Positions 47,613 through 55,735 of a stretch of 64,000 bases of DNA are shown piece after piece. The stretch comes from Halomonas sp. ALS9 (lineage in GTDB: Bacteria; Pseudomonadota; Gammaproteobacteria; Pseudomonadales; Halomonadaceae). How positions within the stretch are numbered: position 1 is the stretch's first letter; the number at the start of each line of letters is the position of its first letter. The translations under genes were made by a program, and so were the position numbers. A model generated the notes under the pieces. It was not told where the DNA came from. It was given only the letters and a program-made list of their open reading frames with translations, and did no database searches. The stretch lies in NCBI RefSeq assembly GCF_001651035.1, contig NZ_LXRG01000163.1, forward strand, positions 62,001 to 126,000, given 5' to 3'.

Positions 47613-48625
47613 TGACATTTCCCCAGTCAGTCCGCGATGCCTGGCACTTGGTTGCCTTATCGAAAAATCTGAAACGCGGCAAAGCGCAAAAAGTCATGTG
47701 TTGCGGCACACCGATTGCGCTCTTTCGCAGTGAAGAGGGGATTGGTGCCTTGGTCGATCGCTGCCCGCACCGCAATTACCCGCTTTCCGAAGGGCGTGTG
47801 CACAAAGGGGCTCTCGAGTGCCCATACCACGGCTGGCGTTTCGCAAGCGATGGAACCTGCACCGAGGTGCCCGGCTGTCTGGTCGATACGACCCATGATC
47901 AACGGCTCAAGGCCGATGCAATGCGCGTGGTCGAGCGGCACGGGGGAATCTTTGTGGCGCTTTCTGACGCGGCACCCGCCGAGCCAGCGTTACCTCCTGA
48001 CTTCGGTAACCCTGAACTCGATCATTTCTGGTGGCAACAAGGCACCTGGGTGGGACGCGCCTACGATGCGGTCGAAAACGTGATGGATCCGTTCCACACT
48101 AATCATCTGCATCATGGTTTTATTCGTCGCCGGGATCGACGCTTGCCAGTGGAGCTGATTGTTACCAGCTACGGTGACGGAATCGATATGGCAATTGAGC
48201 AAACCCAGCCCGATTATGGCCTGATGTCGCGCTTTTTGGAGCGTGATCGCTCGCGCAGTGTCTCGCGCTATTATCCGCCCACTATGGTTCAAGCGCGGTG
48301 GGAAGGTGAGACCAAGCTGACCCTGTGTGTCACCGCCATTTTTACGCCAGCGACGGGAAGCAGCTTCACGCCTTTCGCGCGCTTTTCGACACCCAAAGGC
48401 ATGGCGCCAAGCTGGCTTAAACAGGCGGCCATTCGGTTGTTCCTGGCCCCAGTGGTCTCGCAAGATCGTCGCGCACTAGAGCGCCAGCACGAAGTGATGA
48501 CTCACTTCGGCCAGCCTAAATTCATCTCTGGGCCTGGCGACATTCTCAAAACCCGATTACATCGCCTTTGGGTGGGCGAGCAGTTAGAGCCTGGCATCGA
48601 TCCAATCGTTGAAGTAAGGCTTTAG
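47612..48625 (+). CDS. Rieske non-heme iron oxygenase, alpha subunit type
   Basis: A 337-residue oxygenase. The Rieske cluster ligands are Cys51 and His53 (CPHR) and Cys70 and His73 (CPYHGW). The mononuclear iron site shows N156-x2-D159-x2-H162-x4-H167 in ENVMDPFHTNHLH. Family members hydroxylate, demethylate or cyclise using electrons from a separate reductase, which is not encoded here. As the last gene of the operon it probably carries out a late oxidation. ATG 47612 is preferred over TTG 47609, with GAGGAG eight bases upstream. Confidence 0.9.
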   Translation: MTFPQSVRDAWHLVALSKNLKRGKAQKVMCCGTPIALFRSEEGIGALVDRCPHRNYPLSEGRVHKGALECPYHGWRFASDGTCTEVPGCLVDTTHDQRLKADAMRVVERHGGIFVALSDAAPAEPALPPDFGNPELDHFWWQQGTWVGRAYDAVENVMDPFHTNHLHHGFIRRRDRRLPVELIVTSYGDGIDMAIEQTQPDYGLMSRFLERDRSRSVSRYYPPTMVQARWEGETKLTLCVTAIFTPATGSSFTPFARFSTPKGMAPSWLKQAAIRLFLAPVVSQDRRALERQHEVMTHFGQPKFISGPGDILKTRLHRLWVGEQLEPGIDPIVEVRL

Positions 48626-48853
48626 CTTGATCGCAATGGAAGTCCGTTGTTGGATTTTTATCATAAGCTTTTGTCTGCAAGTTCGCATGTAACGGTGCTT
48701 CAGACTCAATGTTCTCGATATAAGAAGTTAAGAAGGGAATAATGGTGCTAATTTTTCTTTGATTTAATGTTTGTTTTGTATAAAATATAGCAAATTTATT
48801 AGAGATGCTTCGTCAAGAAGATGAGCTGTCGATTTTTAAGGGAGGAGTAAAGA

Positions 48854-49321
48854 GTGAAAAAAGAGAGTTTTGAGTATGTAGGGTTTTGGGCTCGTGTCGG
48901 TGCATCCATCATTGATGCTATTTTATTAATGCTAATAACTTATCCTCTGTTAGCTTTTCTTTATAGTGGTACTGCTAATGTTAGTCAGAACAGCCTGTAT
49001 CTGATAACAGCCGATATTTTTATATCGTGGATTTTACCTGCAGTTGGTGTAATCGTTTTCTGGTGTGCTAAGCAAGCGACGCCAGGGAAAATGGCTGTAT
49101 CTTGTAAAATAGTTGACGCTTCTTCAGGGGAACCAGCAGGTCGCGGACAATTGTTCGGTAGGTATTTTGCCTACACCATTTCAGGTATTCCATTTGGCCT
49201 TGGATTTTTGTGGGTAGCTTGTGACGAGCGAAAACAAGGCTGGCATGACAAATTGTCTGGTACGATGGTTATACGCCAAGCGGCATCTAAGGATATGGCC
49301 TGTGATGAAGTGGATCGTTAA
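48854..49321 (+). CDS. RDD-family membrane protein
   Basis: A 155-residue RDD-domain protein with three membrane helices. It begins YVGFWARVGASIIDAILLML, where R and D residues give the family its name, and ends GWHDKLSGTMVIR, also characteristic. GTG start at 48854 after GGAGGAG. The family is proposed to include membrane transport proteins, but a general function is not settled. It follows the biosynthetic operon after a 228-base AT-rich gap. Its own AT-rich composition suggests a different origin, so a joint role is unproven. Confidence 0.8.
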   Translation: MKKESFEYVGFWARVGASIIDAILLMLITYPLLAFLYSGTANVSQNSLYLITADIFISWILPAVGVIVFWCAKQATPGKMAVSCKIVDASSGEPAGRGQLFGRYFAYTISGIPFGLGFLWVACDERKQGWHDKLSGTMVIRQAASKDMACDEVDR

Positions 49322-49382
49322 GCGAGTATGATTTAATAATGGTTGTAACATGTGAGGATTTATAAACAAGTAGCTGAGTTTT

Positions 49383-49772
49383 ATGCCTATGAGTATCGTT
49401 GTTTTTGTGATTGTCTTGTTCTTGGTTCCAGTGATTATTTGCGTAATGAGTAATAATCTCTATTCTGGAAGGCTAAGAAGTGTGTCAGTATCTGCCATAT
49501 CGGCAGTATTTGTTTATCTGTTTATTCTCGGTAGCGTTACATTCATTGAATTAAAGCTTGATGCCGAACTGACAGCTTTCGATATCAATGGGGATGGAGT
49601 TTTCTCTGGTAGTGAGATAACACCAGAGCAAGAAAAAGCAATGCATCGGGTGATAGCGGATACAGGCAGAACATTTGCACCAATAACCGGCGCAGTATTT
49701 TCTATATTTTATTTTTTAGGAGTGTGGTTGCTGCTTGTTATTATTAAATTATTGGTCAAAATGAAAAATTAA
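49383..49772 (+). CDS. membrane protein with an EF-hand-like loop
   Basis: A 129-residue protein with three hydrophobic segments (about residues 4-22, 35-54 and 100-124). Between the second and third is a loop with DINGDGVFSGSE (about residues 66-77). It places D, N, D, (V backbone), S and E like a 12-residue EF-hand calcium loop. A single EF-hand on the membrane face is unusual; it could sense calcium or simply resemble the pattern. ATG 49389 is an alternative start. AT-rich. Confidence 0.6.
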   Translation: MPMSIVVFVIVLFLVPVIICVMSNNLYSGRLRSVSVSAISAVFVYLFILGSVTFIELKLDAELTAFDINGDGVFSGSEITPEQEKAMHRVIADTGRTFAPITGAVFSIFYFLGVWLLLVIIKLLVKMKN

Positions 49773-49782
49773 GGTCGTATCT

Positions 49783-50283
49783 ATGAGAAGTGTTTTTTTA
49801 TCTTTTTTCTTTGAGTTGCAAGGGGTTCTTTATAAGGCCAGGGAGCAATTTGTAGGAGTAGGGTTTAAGTTATCTAGTCAATTTTATATCTTTTTTAAGA
49901 GTGAGCCAGTGTGGAATGTTCATGCAAGGCAATTGATCTTATATCCCAAAAATAGTTTAGGTTTTCATTTGGGGAGTTTTTTATTGAAAAACAAATTTGA
50001 GCCACAGCCACGTTGTGAGGATCATGACGTTTTTCATGTTTTGACTGGTTTTTCTACAGATGTGGCTCAAGAAATTGCGATGCAATATTGGCTCTGGGGT
50101 AACGGTAAGCGCAGCATTTATTCGGCTCTTGCGATGTTTGTAGGGATCGTTTTTTATCCTGATCAATATGGAGTGTTTTTAAATTCCTATCGTCAGGGGG
50201 GGAGGTATATGGCTATACATGATATTGATTATCAAAAGAGGTTGCTATCTCCTGTTGCGAACTTTATGCCTAAGTTAAAATAA
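49783..50283 (+). CDS. Coq4-like protein
   Basis: A 166-residue protein with the Coq4 signature HDxxHx11E: His81, Asp82, His85 and Glu97, inside CEDHDVFHVLTGFSTDVAQE. In eukaryotic and some bacterial systems Coq4 is a metal-dependent ubiquinone-biosynthesis protein. Here it is shorter than typical Coq4 and not beside ubi genes, and it follows AT-rich membrane-protein genes by ten bases. A role in quinone or prenyl-like lipid chemistry is possible but unproven. A link to the nearby six-gene operon is speculative. Confidence 0.7.
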   Translation: MRSVFLSFFFELQGVLYKAREQFVGVGFKLSSQFYIFFKSEPVWNVHARQLILYPKNSLGFHLGSFLLKNKFEPQPRCEDHDVFHVLTGFSTDVAQEIAMQYWLWGNGKRSIYSALAMFVGIVFYPDQYGVFLNSYRQGGRYMAIHDIDYQKRLLSPVANFMPKLK

Positions 50284-50370
50284 AGCGGCGAGCAGAAGTG
50301 GTTGATAAAAAATAAATGGATATGGTTTAGTTGGCTTAAAAGCTGAGGCACTGAAAACCAAGGAAAATCT

Positions 50371-50709
50371 ATGAATCTTCTGTTTATTTGCAGCGAAAAT
50401 AGGCTACGGAGCCCGACGGCTGAACGTGTCTTTTCAGCTTATCCTGGTATTCAAGCAATCGGAGCTGGAACAAGTTCGAGTGCTAAAACGCCCGTTTCTT
50501 GGCGCTTAATTGAGTGGGCTGATATCGTCCTGGTGATGGAAAAGAGCCACCGGGATGAAGTCGCCAAGACGTACGGGGAGTTACTCAAGGGGAAGAGACT
50601 AGTCTGCCTGGATATTCCCGACCACTACGAGTTGATGCAGCCTGAACTGATCACCTTGCTCAAAGAAAGGGTTCCGGAGTATGTGGGGTTGTCGTCTGTC
50701 GAGACATAG
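50371..50709 (+). CDS. low-molecular-weight protein tyrosine phosphatase-like protein
   Basis: A 112-residue protein with the C-x5-R signature at its N-terminus (C7-S-E-N-R-L-R13-S) as in arsenate reductase/LMW phosphatases, and Asp at DIPDHYE near residue 97, a candidate general acid. It is shorter than classical LMW PTPs and belongs to the predicted-phosphatase group with an MNLLFICSENRLRSPTAE-type start. It is the intact copy of a sequence found in two damaged forms at 31664 and 34071. AAGGAAA lies before the ATG. Substrate unknown. Confidence 0.82.
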   Translation: MNLLFICSENRLRSPTAERVFSAYPGIQAIGAGTSSSAKTPVSWRLIEWADIVLVMEKSHRDEVAKTYGELLKGKRLVCLDIPDHYELMQPELITLLKERVPEYVGLSSVET

Positions 50710-50869
50710 CCAGGAGCCGGTGCGCCTTAGGATTGATAGTAGCGCCGACGAGTCGCACACCGTTCACTTCAGGTTTATATGAAATTATACTTATAAAAAT
50801 CCTGGTTTTTTAAAGCTATGGTAAGGTAAAGTTTACTTGATTAACCAGAGCCATAACCGGGAGAGAAGC

Positions 50870-51463
50870 ATGTATCGAATATTGATTGTTCTATGTATTT
50901 TTTTAGCAGGCTGCACCACAAAGCTGTGGGAGCCCAAGCCTGAGAGAGTGATGGCCGTTAATGGTTTCTACGTTAATAAAGAAACGAACGATTTAGTGGT
51001 CACCACGCGGCGTGAAGCTTTTTTATTTCCCTCTCAGCAGCAACTTGGTCAGGCGCTGATGCTTAGCCGAGAAGTTGAGTTTCTTCCCGAATTTAGCGGC
51101 TTCTCGCTATCTAGCTCCAATGTGGTGACCGGCAGCATTAAGCTCACATTGCATGAACAGAACCCTTCAGCCGAGCTTGTCAGTCAATTAACCGCATTGG
51201 GCTTTACGAAAAATCCTGTCACGAATAACTTCCTGTTGATACGCGAGATTAGGGGTGAGCGATATACCATTGAAGGAAGTTTGCCGCTTGAAAAGCTAGA
51301 AAACGAGTACCAAGTCAGTATGAGCATGCCCAGGGGCCCCATCGATACAGCCGGGCGTGTTATCGCAACGCCTGTTGCCATTACGTTTGATGCAGCCGCG
51401 ACGGTCGTGGCGATTCCTCTCTTCGCACTCTTTATAGTCTCTTATGGTTTGACCGGACCATGA
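50870..51463 (+). CDS. lipoprotein of unknown function
   Basis: A 197-residue lipoprotein: MYRILIVLCIFLAGCTTK, with lipobox FLAGC and Cys15. ATG 50870 follows GGGAGAG; the open frame extends to 50837. The mature part is soluble except for a hydrophobic C-terminal segment (about residues 170-192), which would be odd in a periplasmic lipoprotein and suggests a second membrane contact. No family recognised. Monocistronic. Confidence 0.65.
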   Translation: MYRILIVLCIFLAGCTTKLWEPKPERVMAVNGFYVNKETNDLVVTTRREAFLFPSQQQLGQALMLSREVEFLPEFSGFSLSSSNVVTGSIKLTLHEQNPSAELVSQLTALGFTKNPVTNNFLLIREIRGERYTIEGSLPLEKLENEYQVSMSMPRGPIDTAGRVIATPVAITFDAAATVVAIPLFALFIVSYGLTGP

Positions 51464-51593
51464 GCAAGCAGAGGATCTTAACGAGCGCACAGGGAAAGTT
51501 TAAAAACAGTTGTCTGTAGAGACAGACTAATATGCCTAGGCTTTTTCTGAAAAGTCGGTGTGCGCAGGCCAGGCAAGGCCACAATCTATTAAA

Positions 51594-51668
51594 AAGAATC
51601 GGATTCGCGTGCGAGTTTATGGATTGTCAATGAGTTCTTTGATTGGACTCGTGCACGAACCGATTCTT
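51594..51668. repeat. large imperfect inverted repeat
   Basis: Left arm 51594-51616 begins AAGAATCGG and ends GAGT. Right arm 51647-51668 is its inverse with one bulge and two mismatches, separated by a 30-base loop. It lies between two genes transcribed the same way. There is no T tract, so it is not a standard terminator. Mobile-element end or structured RNA are both possible. Confidence 0.6.
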
Positions 51669-51738
51669 ATCGCTGTATGGCCAAGCGTAATAATTAACCA
51701 GAGGTTCCCTGGTATTTATTAAAGAACGGAGGTTAAGG

Positions 51739-52125
51739 GTGGGACTATTCGATAACTTCAAGAAGAAGCGTGCCATTAAAGGCTACATAGAAAAACTACC
51801 TAACGTTTTGGTAAACGATTATGGCCGCCAGGAATATTACACGCAGCTGCAGGTAAGGCGGAGTATTGAGCGCGCGGGGCTAAATAGCCAGCATCAACAT
51901 TACGCGCTGGCGATGTATACCAATCATCCAGAGTTTATCGCTTATCAGAGCGAAATACATGAAAATTTCAGCTATGAAGAGCTGCGTGAAGAGGTCGGCG
52001 GTGCCTACTTTTCTGGTAGCACAGATTTCAACTGTTCAAGCGTAATCGCGGCGTCAGCGAGTTTTGGAGGTGACTCGTCTAGCATCGATTGCTCGGGAGG
52101 CGGAGGAGATGGTGGCAGTAATTGA
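51739..52125 (+). CDS. DUF6559-like protein with Gly/Ser-rich tail
   Basis: A 128-residue protein starting at GTG 51739 with GGAGG ten bases upstream. Residues 1-90 are charged and mostly helical, opening MGLFDNFKKKRAIKGYIEKL. Residues 93-128 are low-complexity Ser/Ala/Gly, ending SIDCSGGGGDGGSN. I assign it tentatively to the DUF6559 group, whose function is unknown. A relic of its 3' end is present at 37803, so the gene has been duplicated or exchanged within the region. Confidence 0.65.
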   Translation: MGLFDNFKKKRAIKGYIEKLPNVLVNDYGRQEYYTQLQVRRSIERAGLNSQHQHYALAMYTNHPEFIAYQSEIHENFSYEELREEVGGAYFSGSTDFNCSSVIAASASFGGDSSSIDCSGGGGDGGSN

Positions 52126-52457
52126 GTCAGCAACAGCCCATGGCAAGACCATGGAATTCCCTCAATATATAAAGACGGCCAATGGATTGCGCCAGCAAGT
52201 CGATAACCATTTAACTAGCTAAAATCGAATGAAAAAACGTGTGTACTCGACGTCACCGCCAGCACCGAGCGCTATTTTCTCGATGAGCTTGGCCTTTTTG
52301 TTCGATTCTAGGTAGAAGGTTGGCCGTTTTTGGACTTAGGCAGTTTTTACAGTGTGTTTTTTTCAAGCTGAATTGATTTATGCTTGGTTATCAAAGTGGG
52401 TACTTAACATTATAGTCTAACTAAGCGCATGGTTTCAGTACTGAGTAAAGGAAGCGT
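52126..52457. other. intergenic region without a recognised gene
   Basis: 332 bases. A short frame near 52240-52308 encoding VLDVTASTERYFLDELGLFVRF looks like the end of a lost gene, but I cannot name it. The last 80 bases are AT-rich and may hold the promoter of 52458. Confidence 0.4.
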
Positions 52458-52859
52458 ATGGATCCTATTTCAACGTCATACACCGAAACAATTGCTTCGC
52501 GTGTATTTGATGCCGTCTTTGATGGCTCACGGCAACAAATACGCCTCGAAATTGGCCAGCCTATTCAGGATGTTGAGACAGTCGGCGGTACAGACTGGCG
52601 ATGCCCTGTTCGCTTACTAATTAACGAGAGCCAAGTGTATATTCAAAATGCATGTGGAGTAGATTCTTACCAGGCGCTGGCTTTGGCAATCAACCAGCTG
52701 TCTGGTTTTGCTCTTCACCGGGCAGCATCTGGGTGTCAAATATTGGAGTTTCTTGGGCAGTCCATAAAGATTGAATCATTGCTACAAATTACCCACCAAG
52801 GTACTGCACCGGACGTCCTGACGGGCGTTGGTGTACTCAATGACTATAAAAATAGTTGA
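52458..52859 (+). CDS. hypothetical protein
   Basis: A 133-residue soluble protein, GGAAG before the ATG. It has no signal peptide or membrane segment. Notable stretches are VGGTDWRCPVRLLI (about residues 42-55) and DSYQALALAINQL (about residues 68-80), reminiscent of DUF6968-type small proteins. That match is uncertain. It stands alone, followed by the DUF899 pseudogene. Confidence 0.5.
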   Translation: MDPISTSYTETIASRVFDAVFDGSRQQIRLEIGQPIQDVETVGGTDWRCPVRLLINESQVYIQNACGVDSYQALALAINQLSGFALHRAASGCQILEFLGQSIKIESLLQITHQGTAPDVLTGVGVLNDYKNS

Positions 52860-52954
52860 GGTGAGTATGCAATTCATCGTAAAACATAGATGAGAGGAAA
52901 TTGGGTAAGCAATTTCCTTTTGCCTACGCTGCTGGCGGAGACAGCCGCTACCAA

Positions 52955-53620
52955 GTATCGTATCTTCAGAAGAGTGTATATTAGCGCTGGAGCAGCTTCT
53001 TATAAAAGAGAAAGCGCTGAGCGTAGAAAGCTACCCATGGTGACAGTAGATAAAAACTACGAATCAATAGCGACGAAGGCCCCATATCCTTCCTTGAATT
53101 ATTCGCTGGGCGTCGTCAACTTATTGTTTATCACCTTATGTATGCGTTTGATTGGAAAGCGGGTTGTGACGGGTGTTCGTGGGTGGCCGATGCAATGACT
53201 CACTCAGCCCATCTACAGGCTCGCGATACCTCACGGGTAATGGTGTCACGCGCTCCTCTTGAGAAAATCAATCAGTACAAAACGCGTATGGGTTGGGCGA
53301 TTCACTGGTACTCCTCTTTTGAGAGCGACTTTAACTATGATTTTGGGGTGACGACAGCGGAGGGGGAAAGGCATGGTGCCTCCGTGTTTCTCCGCGATGG
53401 GTACGATATATATCGCACTTATTTTACCGGGGCGCGTGGAGTCGAATATTTAGGTAGCTTCTGGACGTACTTGGATTTAACACCTTATGGTCGCCTGGAA
53501 ACGTGGGAAGACTCTCCAGAAGGCTGGCCTCAGACGAAGCCTTATGTATGGAACCGACGCCATGACGAGTATGACATTTCAGCATCCAGAAGCTCGCCGG
53601 GATGGCTACAGCTGCAGTAA
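52955..53620 (+). pseudogene. frameshifted DUF899 (thioredoxin-like) gene
   Basis: Three frames together rebuild a DUF899 protein. About 52955-53015 gives SSEECILALEQLLIKEKAL. About 53015-53060 gives SAERRKLPMVTVDKNYE, after loss of roughly ten residues. From about 53066 to 53620 it reads NSDEGPISFLELFAGRRQL and on through CDGCSWVADAM, VMVSRAPL, RMGWAIHWYSSF, HGASVFLRDGYDIYRTYFT and LDLTPYGRLE. A one-base deletion near 53061-53066 shifts the frame. The family resembles redox thioredoxin-like proteins (the CxxC is kept as C-D-G-C). From 53138 a shorter protein could still be translated. Confidence 0.8.
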
Positions 53621-53914
53621 TCTTTTCCGCGCTCGGATTTCTTCCAGTTTGCACTGTTACGACTCGCCTTAACCGCTACTTCAAACAAACTCCCGCTTCT
53701 CGTGCTTAGCAACATGAATAGCTTTTACGGTGGCTATTGCCGATGACCACAAACTCAATGGCCCAGAGCTCACCAACAACGACCAATGTGCTGAGCACTA
53801 GCGTCTCAACGAAATCTAGCAAGTTTCGGGTCGGCGTTGGGTAAATGACTTCTTATGATCTTCGCTGTTGATGGGGAGTTCTCCCTATCTCTAACAGTGA
53901 TGGAGGTCACAAAG

Positions 53915-54679
53915 ATGGGTGCACTCGAAAATAAGGTCGCCATTGTTACTGGAGCCAGCGCAGGTATTGGCAGAGCGACCGCCCGGCTTTTCGCTAAGGA
54001 AGGGGCTACTGTAGTGGTAGCGGCCAGAAGAGAGTCAGAGCTGGGAGCATTGGTCGACGCTATACAAGAAGAGGGTGGCCAAGCGTTAGCGGTTGCAGGC
54101 GATGTAGGTGATGAGCATTTCGCCAAGAAGCTCGTTGGCGAGACACTAGCGCGGTTTGGTCAGTTGGACGTGGCGTTTAACAACGCAGGCATTTTAGGCG
54201 CGATGGGGCCAGTGCCCGAAATGTCATTGGCCGATTGGGATCAGGTAATCACAACCAATTTAACGAGCGCTTTTCTGGCAGCTAAGTATCAGTTGCCTGC
54301 CATGCAGTCGGCTGGCGGTGGCTCATTAATTTTTACTTCGACATTTGTCGGCTATAGTGCAGGAATGCCAGGTATGGCGGCTTATGCGGCCAGCAAAGCA
54401 GGGTTAATCGGGCTGACGCAAGTGCTCGCCTGTGAATATGGCCCTCATAACATTCGGGTAAATGCATTATTGCCGGGGGGAACGGATACCGCTGCAGCCA
54501 GGGAGTTTGCCAACACTCCCGAAGCATTAGCATTCGTAGCCAACCTGCATGCAATGAAACGAACGGCAAAACCTGAAGAAATTGCTCAATCTGCTCTCTA
54601 CCTGGCTTCTGATGCCTCCAGCTTTACAACCGGGTCTGCGCTGTTGGTAGATGGTGGGGTGTCAATAAATCGTACCTGA
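53915..54679 (+). CDS. short-chain dehydrogenase/reductase
   Basis: A 254-residue classical SDR. The cofactor loop TGASAGIG is at residues 12-19, NNAG near residue 88, the catalytic Ser region near FTSTFVG (residue 141), YAASK (Tyr and Lys near residues 155-159), and a C-terminal TGSALLVDGG. ATG 53915 is chosen with GGAGG (53902-53906) eight bases upstream; longer frames start at 53855 and 53900. A small palindrome GGGAGTTCTCCC (53874-53885) lies in its promoter region. Substrate unknown. Confidence 0.9.
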   Translation: MGALENKVAIVTGASAGIGRATARLFAKEGATVVVAARRESELGALVDAIQEEGGQALAVAGDVGDEHFAKKLVGETLARFGQLDVAFNNAGILGAMGPVPEMSLADWDQVITTNLTSAFLAAKYQLPAMQSAGGGSLIFTSTFVGYSAGMPGMAAYAASKAGLIGLTQVLACEYGPHNIRVNALLPGGTDTAAAREFANTPEALAFVANLHAMKRTAKPEEIAQSALYLASDASSFTTGSALLVDGGVSINRT

Positions 54680-54814
54680 AGATAGTGCCTCAATCTGGCT
54701 ATCATCAGATTTAGAGGCCATAAACTATCATCCATCATGACGACAGGCAGCCCGCTAGGGAGGAGTGGGCTGCCCCTTTTAATAGGAGGGCTGTTAATTG
54801 TCAGGTTAAAAATT

Positions 54815-54912
54815 ATGACACAACGGGCTACGACATTTCAGCTTAAAGCAACGCTTCTTCGCCCGGCCAAGCAGGAGAGCGATGATACGCTGGCTTTAGT
54901 CGTGCTGCCCAG
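54815..54912 (+). pseudogene. DUF1905 N-terminal relic
   Basis: From ATG 54815 the frame reads MTQRATTFQLKATLLRPAKQ and soon after LALVVLPS. This is the typical opening of DUF1905/YdeI-associated proteins (F-x-A-T-L-x-R-P ... V-L-P). Similarity stops at about 54912 and the frame runs into the convergent azoreductase gene, ending at 54997. Only about 33 codons survive. Confidence 0.5.
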
Positions 54913-54927
54913 CTACTGCACAAATAT

Positions 54928-55596
54928 TTATTCTTTGATAGCTAAATCAGCTGCTAGCAATCCGGCATTTTTAAGCGCACTTGCAACTGATTGCTGATGT
55001 CTTTCATCTCCAAATTCTTGATATTCTGCAGAAATTTCGTGAAATGACTCGACACCCAAGTATCTGCCCAGTGTCTTAATGTGCGGCCCGAGATGATTCA
55101 TATGCTCTCGTTCCTCTCCTGGCCCAAACCCAAATTCGCCGCATGAGGTTACTAAGACCAGCGTTTTTCCTGATAAAAGCGGCTCTATAGGATGGTCTCC
55201 GCGCGCCAAGTCAAAACTAAATGTTTTGTTGATACGCATGACCTGATCGAACCACGCTTTAAGAGGGGCTGGCATACCGTAGTTGTACATCGGTGAAGAG
55301 ATCAAAATAACATCCGCTTGAGCCAGCTCGCTAAATAGCTGATCGGATAAGGCCAGTTTTTCACATTGCTCAGGGCTTTTACGCTCATCAGGGGTGAAAA
55401 CAGCGCCGATCCACTCTTGGTCAATAAAAGCGGGTGGGGTTAATCCAATATCACGATAGATATACTTATCTATATTTCGAAGTGACTGCCATGTGCTGAC
55501 AAACTGCATAGCAATGCGCTTTGATATTGAGTTGTGGTCAGGGTTTGGGTTTGTCGCCATACGTACGCTAGCGTCTATATGAAGTAATGTGCGCAT
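54928..55596 (-). CDS. azoR: FMN-dependent NADH-azoreductase
   Basis: A 222-residue flavodoxin-fold quinone/azo reductase. The FMN-phosphate loop is near residues 9-25 (DASVRMATNPNPDHNSIS), the flavin motif SPMYNYGMPAPLKAWFDQV near residues 101-119, and TSCGEFGF near residue 150. Such enzymes reduce azo compounds and quinones by two electrons, often for protection against electrophiles. Slightly longer than E. coli AzoR (about 201). It is divergent from a LysR regulator, its probable controller. Confidence 0.88.
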   Translation of the reverse strand: MRTLLHIDASVRMATNPNPDHNSISKRIAMQFVSTWQSLRNIDKYIYRDIGLTPPAFIDQEWIGAVFTPDERKSPEQCEKLALSDQLFSELAQADVILISSPMYNYGMPAPLKAWFDQVMRINKTFSFDLARGDHPIEPLLSGKTLVLVTSCGEFGFGPGEEREHMNHLGPHIKTLGRYLGVESFHEISAEYQEFGDERHQQSVASALKNAGLLAADLAIKE

Positions 55597-55735
55597 AATA
55601 TTCTCAGCGGGTAGCTATGTGGAGTGGCTATGCTGCCTTTTTGCCAATGCTGCGACAAATGAATAAACTGGATAAATAGGTGAGTAAAACTTATCTATCA
55701 AGATTTCTAGCTGAAACCTATATTGGGGGTTACTG

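Noticed and set aside
48626-48853. Extra small gene between the Rieske oxygenase and the RDD gene
   Set aside because: AT-rich sequence with stops in all frames; more likely promoter DNA.
52890-53198. Separate 102-codon gene before the DUF899 frame
   Set aside because: Its useful part is the N-terminal segment of the same DUF899 gene in a shifted frame.
54737-54997. Plus-strand 86-codon frame overlapping the azoreductase end
   Set aside because: Only the DUF1905-like part (54815-54912) is recognisable; the rest reads antisense into azoR, so it is not annotated as a gene.
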